Of a DNA stretch of 6,487 nt, positions 5,530 through 6,487 are shown in pieces. Location of the stretch: assembly GCA_030040115.1 (NCBI GenBank), contig JASHUH010000109.1:1-6487 (forward strand), in the 5' to 3' direction. This DNA is from Acidobacteriaceae bacterium. GTDB taxonomy: Bacteria > Acidobacteriota > Terriglobia > Terriglobales > Acidobacteriaceae. A program made the translations under genes and the position numbers. Positions within the stretch are counted from its first letter, which is position 1, and each line of letters starts with the position of its first letter. The notes under the pieces are model-generated. The model did not search any database and was not told the DNA's origin. It worked only from the letters and a program-made list of their open reading frames with translations.

Positions 5530-5757
5530 GTGGCGCAATGCGCAAGAGCAAGATTTTCCGAGGAAACAATTGAAAAACTGCGCGCTGATCCTTACGAGAC
5601 GACACGCCTGTCTCAGCCGTGTGCGGAATGCGGACGGCGCGTGGTGGCAGTTTGCACAGGCGGCGTTTGGTATCCAGAGGCTCACTCCAAGCCGGTCAAA
5701 TATGACGCCGGGGAGAGCAAGGGCCGCGGCAAAAGCGAGGGCCGCGGCAAGAGATAG
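5530..5757 (+). CDS. 75-residue Cys-rich small protein with basic GRGK-repeat tail
   Basis: The ORF begins with GTG behind AAGGAG at a 7-base spacing and ends in two consecutive TAG codons. Residues 8-30 look like an amphipathic, possibly helical segment (RFSEETIEKLRADPYETTRL). A compact core follows: C31-AE-C34 then C42 and H52 (CAEC-x7-C-x9-H), preceded by C4, with aromatic W47/Y48. CxxC plus C and H could bind one zinc ion in a ribbon-like knuckle; this is inference. The tail, residues 63-75, contains two (S-x-G-R-G-K) repeats encoded by an 18-bp tandem duplication and is strongly basic, which suits binding to nucleic acid or another anion. No known family is recognised. The gene lies between purM and purN on the same strand but appears to have its own promoter, so a role in purine synthesis should not be assumed. 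Confidence 0.72.
   Translation: MAQCARARFSEETIEKLRADPYETTRLSQPCAECGRRVVAVCTGGVWYPEAHSKPVKYDAGESKGRGKSEGRGKR
5716..5751. repeat. 18-bp in-frame tandem duplication coding the GRGK tail
   Basis: Units 5716-5733 and 5734-5751 agree at 16 of 18 bases and keep the frame (codons for S-K/E-G-R-G-K). It extends the basic C-terminus of the small Cys-rich protein and suggests recent slippage expansion. Confidence 0.8.
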
Positions 5758-5893
5758 TAGGTCCGTTTGCAGGTTTTTGACCGAGTGCGCCAGCGTTGAC
5801 TTAGCGCGCAGGGCGCATAGCAACCATCCCAAAATGGGGCCGTCGTCCAGAGCTTGGGAGGATCTGGCCCATGCCAACCCTCCAAAAACAGCC

Positions 5894-5940
5894 GCAGGTC
5901 CCTCGACTCCTCGCTGTGCTCGTCGCTCAGGACGACAGCG
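5894..5940. repeat. REP-like palindromic intergenic element
   Basis: In the gap before purN, CGCTGT (5912-5917) and CGTC (5921-5924) pair with GACG (5931-5934) and ACAGCG (5935-5940) to form a 10-bp hairpin with a 3-base bulge and a 6-base loop. The preceding GCAGGTCCCTCGACTCC resembles dispersed intergenic repeats that I recall from acidobacterial and other GC-rich genomes, of the style CCTCGACT...CTCAGGAYGACA. With a single copy in this window, the dispersed nature is from memory and not shown here. Confidence 0.4.
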
Positions 5941-5996
5941 CCCGGGGAGATGAAAGAAATCTAATCGAAAACCGAAATTAAGGAACATGAGCGCAA

Positions 5997-6487
5997 TTGC
6001 CGACTGAAGACCCGATCCATCGACCTTCCCGCCTCGGCATCCTCCTTTCCGGCCGCGGTTCCAACTTTCTCGCCATCGCCGAATCCATCCGCGCCGGCCG
6101 GCTTCCAGGCGTTGAAATTGCCGTCGTCATCTCCAACGTAGCCGAGGCTCCCGGCCTGGCCGCCGCCCGCGAGCTTGAGATCGCGACGGCGCTGCACATC
6201 TCCAAAGGGCGCTCGCGGGGCGCGCACGACGCGGATGTGGCTGCCTGTCTGATGGCGCACCGCGTGGACCTCATCTGTCTCGCCGGCTACATGCGCCTGC
6301 TCTCACCGGAGTTCATCGCCGCGTTTCGCAATCGCATTCTCAACATCCATCCCTCGCTGCTTCCGGCGTTTCCCGGCCTCGAGGCGCAGGAGCAGGCCTT
6401 CGCCTACGGAGTCAAAATTGCCGGCTGCACCGTCCACTTTGTGGATGAGGAGCTCGATCACGGGGCCATCGTGGTGCAGCGCGCCAT
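5997..6487 (+). CDS. purN: Phosphoribosylglycinamide formyltransferase (GAR transformylase), 3' end missing
   Basis: PurN transfers a formyl group from 10-formyl-tetrahydrofolate to GAR, the third step of de novo purine synthesis. The visible 163 residues include LGILLSGRGSNF (13-24) with the phosphate-binding GRGSN loop, the strand AVVISN (42-47), the DLICLAGYMRLLSPEF core (91-106), the catalytic NIHPSLLPAFPG with N116 and H118, and VHFVDEELDHGAIVVQ with catalytic D154. The right edge cuts it about 25-50 residues short of the usual length. The start is odd. In this frame a stop (TGA at 5988-5990) leaves only TTG at 5997 as a plausible initiator, with AGGA 12 bases upstream. An ATG at 5987 next to the AAGGA site is in another frame and stops after six codons. 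Confidence 0.93.
   Translation, partial: MPTEDPIHRPSRLGILLSGRGSNFLAIAESIRAGRLPGVEIAVVISNVAEAPGLAAARELEIATALHISKGRSRGAHDADVAACLMAHRVDLICLAGYMRLLSPEFIAAFRNRILNIHPSLLPAFPGLEAQEQAFAYGVKIAGCTVHFVDEELDHGAIVVQRA

Noticed and set aside
5834..5886. Hairpin GGAGG-TGGC / GCCA-CCTCC near an A-tract as a minus-strand terminator
   Set aside because: On the minus strand the T-run comes before the stem, not after it, and no minus-strand gene ends here.
5515..5988. 157-codon minus-strand ORF
   Set aside because: It is antisense to the well-supported 75-residue gene and runs through the REP-like hairpin; the Cys residues are coincidental.

Overview
The window looks like chromosomal DNA of an acidobacterium (class Terriglobia or a close relative). 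The evidence is GC-rich coding with strong third-position G/C, a single-pass protein resembling the DUF2393 proteins common in that phylum, and a secreted Ala/Gln-rich coiled-coil plus OmpA-like protein of a type I associate with acidobacteria. This is inference from gene content; there is no rRNA or other phylogenetic marker here beyond purM and purN. There are no tRNA genes, insertion sequences, CRISPR arrays or phage genes.

Layout. The left half (1-3400) is read on the minus strand. From right to left it holds a DUF2393-like membrane protein (2879-3400), a 446-base gap with a good sigma-54 type promoter, an OmpA-like envelope protein (1497-2432), and a clear intrinsic terminator (1361-1390). 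Then follow a 304-residue protein of unknown function (388-1302) and the first 110 codons of a Tat-exported protein with a discoidin-like domain, which runs off the left edge. The right half (3628-6487) is read on the plus strand: a possible 46-residue one-helix membrane protein (3628-3771), purM (3981-5030), a 499-base gap, a 75-residue Cys-rich small protein with a basic repeat tail (5530-5757), a gap carrying a REP-like hairpin, and purN, cut by the right edge.

How the genes fit together. purM and purN are consecutive-pathway de novo purine genes that often sit side by side. Here they are about 970 bases apart, with a separately promoted small gene between them. The minus-strand genes are mostly envelope or export related. 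The terminator at 1361-1390, with an extended -10 promoter immediately beyond it, separates the OmpA-like unit from the unit containing the 304-residue protein and the Tat protein.

The most interesting item is the 304-residue protein. It has a single cysteine, in a Gly-Cys turn between two beta-strand-like segments, followed 15 residues later by a histidine. This Cys/His spacing is like that of the CNF1-type glutamine deamidases. The resemblance is a hypothesis, not an assignment.
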